Source: Paraprevotella xylaniphila YIT 11841
GTDB lineage: Bacteria > Bacteroidota > Bacteroidia > Bacteroidales > Bacteroidaceae
DNA: 64,000 nucleotides
NCBI RefSeq assembly: GCF_000205165.1
Contig: NZ_GL883849.1
Span: forward strand, 1-64,000
Direction of reading: 5' to 3'
Both the position numbers and the translations under genes were made by a program. The notes below the pieces were generated by a model, which did not search any database, was not told where the DNA came from, and was given only the letters and a program-made list of their open reading frames with translations. Positions within the stretch are counted from its first letter, which is position 1; each line of letters opens with the position of its first letter. Shown here piece by piece: positions 61,172 through 64,000 of this stretch.

Positions 61172-62854
61172 ATGAAGTATGTTTTAAGTCTTTGGGGGAT
61201 GTTGTTTTTCTTGTCTTCCACGGCTTGGGGGCAGGCGGGGGAAACCTATGAAGTAACGTATGTGGACAGTGTGGGGAGCAATTATAGTGCATACGTACCC
61301 CAACCGTTGGTAGAAACTGTAGTGGAAGGGGAGACTTATGAACTGCGGTCGAGGCAAGGGAAAATTTTGGCAACCGTGCCCGTAAGCCCGTTTATGACTA
61401 TCGGGGTGGAACATTGTCTCATGATGGCTATGGATGTATGGGAAGAACAACTGAACATTAAGGAGCCTGTCCGATTTAAGGTTACTTTTAATGAAAACAT
61501 GTCGCCGGACGTGGAAATACAAACCACGGTGGAATATGCGTTGGACAAAAATAGAAACAGTGCACCATTAAATTTACTCAACCAAGTAGAGTTCCAAAGA
61601 AAGGACGAAGTTACTACTATAGATATTAATGCTTATGTTTATTGGAATTCTTCTTGGGCTAATGAGTTGGAGTTTGGTTATGATAACCTGACCACAGCTT
61701 TGACGAGGCATTTGGCTCATATATTAGGGTTTGGCACTTCTATTGTACAATGTGGTACGGGAATAAATTTTGCAAATCCCAATACAGCTTCTTTGTTTGA
61801 CAATCTCATTGTAAATGCAGACAACCAGTCATTGGGGGCTTTAGTTGGTTTTGGTTCGTCCGAAGCCATTGAAACATTCCTTGCGCAGGATTTGTACCTT
61901 AATTTGCCGGGTGGTAGATTGAAAATGTACAGTAATCCGCAAGGGTTCGTTCTCTATCGGAGTGGATGCTATTTCTCTTTGGAAACAGACAATTTGATGA
62001 ATTATCCTTATCAGGACAAAACCAGGCTTTTGCCCATAAATCCGGAAACGCTTGATGCCCTATCCGCAATAGGATGGGAAGTGAAGCCCCATGAACTTTC
62101 CATCGAAGGTCGTAGCTTGGATGCTTATGGTTACGGGAGCGTTTATCAAGGGCACACATTCAAGGCTTTCGGCCGTGATGGAAAACCTATTGCCAATGCC
62201 CAATGGAAATACCAACTTTACAATAATCATAGCGGGACGTATGTAGACAAAGCCCAAGGTACGGGAGGAAGTTTTACTATCCCATCTATTCTCATGGGGG
62301 ATGAATATTTGGATAAATTCCAATGCCAACAGGGGAGGGTCGTATGCGAAGCAAACAATGGAACCTCGGTGAGCTATCCTGTTTTTTTGGATGCCCATCC
62401 CCTTGTGTTGGGCTATCAAATCTCCAACGTGCAGGATACGGAAGATTCATACTATTTCAGTTTCGACATTACTCTTAATTACGTAGGGAGTGACAATGGG
62501 GTTTTGACTGTATGTAACGAAGGTGGATCTGCCATGTTATTTGACATCAAAGGTTCTGGCCAAACTACAATACATGTACCCAATGCGTTTAAATATAGTC
62601 AATTATGGATTGATGTTAGTTTGGAAAACAGTTATGGTTCCGGAACCAAACGTTTCTACTATGATTATGATAGTAATCTGTCAAAGGGAGCAATAGGGAT
62701 AAATTTTCCGGAAGTACGGGAAAACGTTGAAATTTTCACTTTGCACGGAGTGAGGTTGTATGGAGTTTCAAGTTTGGATGAGTTGCCTAGGGGAATATAT
62801 ATTATTAGAAAAAGCGACAAACTTAAGGGAAGCAAGATATATGTAGTGAAATAA
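61172..62854 (+). CDS. Secreted protein with degenerate metalloprotease motif and sorting domain
   Basis: A 560-residue exported protein; the signal peptide ends near STAWGQ. Residues of about 60-300 resemble a metzincin-type metalloprotease domain, but the position of HExxHxxG reads RHLAHILGFG (179-188), with Arg and His replacing the first zinc His and the catalytic Glu, so it is probably inactive. The middle has beta-sandwich character, and the last 45 residues (ENVEIFTLHGVRLYGVS, LPRGIYII) form a type IX secretion-like sorting domain. Ligand unknown. Confidence 0.65.
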   Translation: MKYVLSLWGMLFFLSSTAWGQAGETYEVTYVDSVGSNYSAYVPQPLVETVVEGETYELRSRQGKILATVPVSPFMTIGVEHCLMMAMDVWEEQLNIKEPVRFKVTFNENMSPDVEIQTTVEYALDKNRNSAPLNLLNQVEFQRKDEVTTIDINAYVYWNSSWANELEFGYDNLTTALTRHLAHILGFGTSIVQCGTGINFANPNTASLFDNLIVNADNQSLGALVGFGSSEAIETFLAQDLYLNLPGGRLKMYSNPQGFVLYRSGCYFSLETDNLMNYPYQDKTRLLPINPETLDALSAIGWEVKPHELSIEGRSLDAYGYGSVYQGHTFKAFGRDGKPIANAQWKYQLYNNHSGTYVDKAQGTGGSFTIPSILMGDEYLDKFQCQQGRVVCEANNGTSVSYPVFLDAHPLVLGYQISNVQDTEDSYYFSFDITLNYVGSDNGVLTVCNEGGSAMLFDIKGSGQTTIHVPNAFKYSQLWIDVSLENSYGSGTKRFYYDYDSNLSKGAIGINFPEVRENVEIFTLHGVRLYGVSSLDELPRGIYIIRKSDKLKGSKIYVVK

Positions 62855-62929
62855 AGTTCTTTTTCCTTAATGTGCAGACGTGTGAGTGTGGCATTCTGAT
62901 GTTTTTTTCGTAGATTTGTCCATAACATT

Positions 62930-64000
62930 ATGTTGGATATTCAAGGAAAGATACACGACCGTTATACCCTGGAGTTCAAGGTGGGGTATTCGCGCTACAG
63001 TCCTTCGGCTGCGGTGAGCGACTTCATGATGGATACGTGGATCTTCATTCCGGACTCCCTTTATATCAACGCCAAAACGTATCCCAAAAGTAATTTCTAC
63101 CGGGACTTCCGGGCTTTGGTGCGCCTGATTACGCCGGTCTATACTTTGGAGGAAGTGGCCGACGAAGAAGCCCTGCCATTGTCGCGGCTGCAGATGTGTT
63201 GCCGAGAATTGGCGGAGGAACCTTCGGAAGAGCATGAAAAAACATATGAACACCAGATAAAGATGTTCGGCAGTATCACTCGTAGTGCTTTGCGTACGGC
63301 AGCCATCGGGCTTTACCGCGAAACGAAAGTGAATGCCTTCAAGGTTCGCCTGGACGGCATTGTGCTTTTGTTGGCACGCATTATGGCTGCTTATCGGGAG
63401 ATACCCCGTAAGGCCGGTCTTGACCGTGTGGCTTTCGAGTTGCGGTCGCGTTACGATTTGGGAGAGGAGTATCTGTGCCGTATGGTCAACATGCATCTGT
63501 TCCGTATCATGGAATATGCACGCGAGCATTTTCCGAAGGATTATACCCGTGTGGTGGCGGCTGCAGCAACCTATATAGATGGGGATTTGGCTTACCAACG
63601 GGAGCGGGGATTTCTTTTGCCGGAGGAAGGCAACGGTGATAATAACCGTAATTTCCTGCACAGGGCCGGACAACTGAAGAAGTACATCGAGAGCGATTTG
63701 TATATATTGGCAGACAAGAAAAGCAACACTTTCGTCCTTCAGCAAGTGTTTTTCATGTTAGCGGCCGGGCTGAGCATGGTTTTTGCCACGGTCATTTCTT
63801 TTTCTTTCCAACAGACTTACGGAAATTTCACCATGCCGCTTTTCATTGCATTGGTGGTGAGTTATATGTTCAAAGACCGCATCAAGGACCTGATGCATTA
63901 TTGGTTTGCCAACAAGTTGGGCAGCAAGTTCTACGACTATAAAATCAAATTGGTGATGCACGGTGAGCCGGTGGGGTGGGGAAAGGAAGGGTGTGATTTT
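62930..64000 (+). CDS. Membrane protein of unknown function, cut by window end
   Basis: An open frame of 357 codons from ATG 62930 to the window end, with no stop. It is mostly soluble and helical at first (MLDIQGKIHDRYTLEFKVGY onward), with two membrane segments near 272-295 (FVLQQVFFMLAAGLSMVFAT) and 300-318 (TMPLFIALVVSYMF), then a basic stretch. I recognise no domain. A -7-like box TAGATTTG (62911-62918) is only 11 nt upstream of the ATG. The C-terminus lies outside the window. Confidence 0.6.
   Translation, partial: MLDIQGKIHDRYTLEFKVGYSRYSPSAAVSDFMMDTWIFIPDSLYINAKTYPKSNFYRDFRALVRLITPVYTLEEVADEEALPLSRLQMCCRELAEEPSEEHEKTYEHQIKMFGSITRSALRTAAIGLYRETKVNAFKVRLDGIVLLLARIMAAYREIPRKAGLDRVAFELRSRYDLGEEYLCRMVNMHLFRIMEYAREHFPKDYTRVVAAAATYIDGDLAYQRERGFLLPEEGNGDNNRNFLHRAGQLKKYIESDLYILADKKSNTFVLQQVFFMLAAGLSMVFATVISFSFQQTYGNFTMPLFIALVVSYMFKDRIKDLMHYWFANKLGSKFYDYKIKLVMHGEPVGWGKEGCDF

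Overview
The window looks like a chromosomal segment of a gut-type Bacteroidales (Bacteroides or a close relative); the species cannot be named from sequence alone. The evidence is gene content: BACON, PEGA and FISUMP/fimbrillin-like envelope proteins, TlpA-like thioredoxin proteins, DUF4252, a malic enzyme fused to a phosphotransacetylase-like domain, and C-terminal sorting domains of the type IX secretion kind. Many genes are also preceded by the Bacteroidetes -7 box TAnnTTTG. Most of the window is ordinary chromosome at roughly half GC; the segment at about 27.5-29.7 kb is visibly AT-rich.

Layout. 0.2-5.4 kb: leftward operon of a GNAT-like protein, topoisomerase IV B subunit, CoaD and an S41 protease. 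5.6-8.7 kb: OmpA-like porin, then a leftward rRNA-methyltransferase-like protein and a VanX-like dipeptidase. 8.7-9.99 kb: gene-poor DNA with a dispersed repeat, two promoter-like sites and a structured leader. 9.99-19.8 kb: six-gene rightward envelope operon (PEGA/beta-barrel, BACON lipoprotein, fimbrillin/FISUMP lipoprotein, two LPP20-like secreted proteins, transglutaminase-like protein), the best candidate for an undescribed system. 19.9-27.4 kb: DXS-like enzyme, TlpA-like protein, large purple acid phosphatase. 27.7-29.8 kb: AT-rich HTH / ImmA-IrrE / PIN operon abutting the 3' end of a CAU-anticodon tRNA. 30.0-35.0 kb: Ca2+ P-type ATPase, HAD phosphatase, RibF, CPBP protease. 35.1-38.2 kb: malic enzyme and Sua5/YciO. 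38.2-43.2 kb: TolC-HlyD-MFS efflux operon with a distal AraC regulator. 43.2-46.8 kb: uncharacterised secreted protein, second TlpA-like lipoprotein, double META lipoprotein. 47.1-49.9 kb: nucleotidyltransferase and an overlapping cytidylyltransferase / CDP-alcohol phosphotransferase pair. 50.2-52.5 kb: GNAT, YgjP-like metallopeptidase, GH43-like enzyme. 52.7-54.2 kb: ECF sigma, putative anti-sigma, DUF4252. 54.3-60.5 kb: TopA-AroK-SpeA-ArgB operon and a NUDIX hydrolase. 61.2-64.0 kb: sorting-domain protein with a broken metalloprotease motif, and a membrane protein cut by the window end.

A 22-bp unit repeated two to four times in tandem occurs at four separate intergenic places (1-154, 8892-8935, 46924-46989, 60726-60950), at two of them together with CTGAAGGATG hairpin boxes. 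This composite extragenic repeat is not explained by any gene here.
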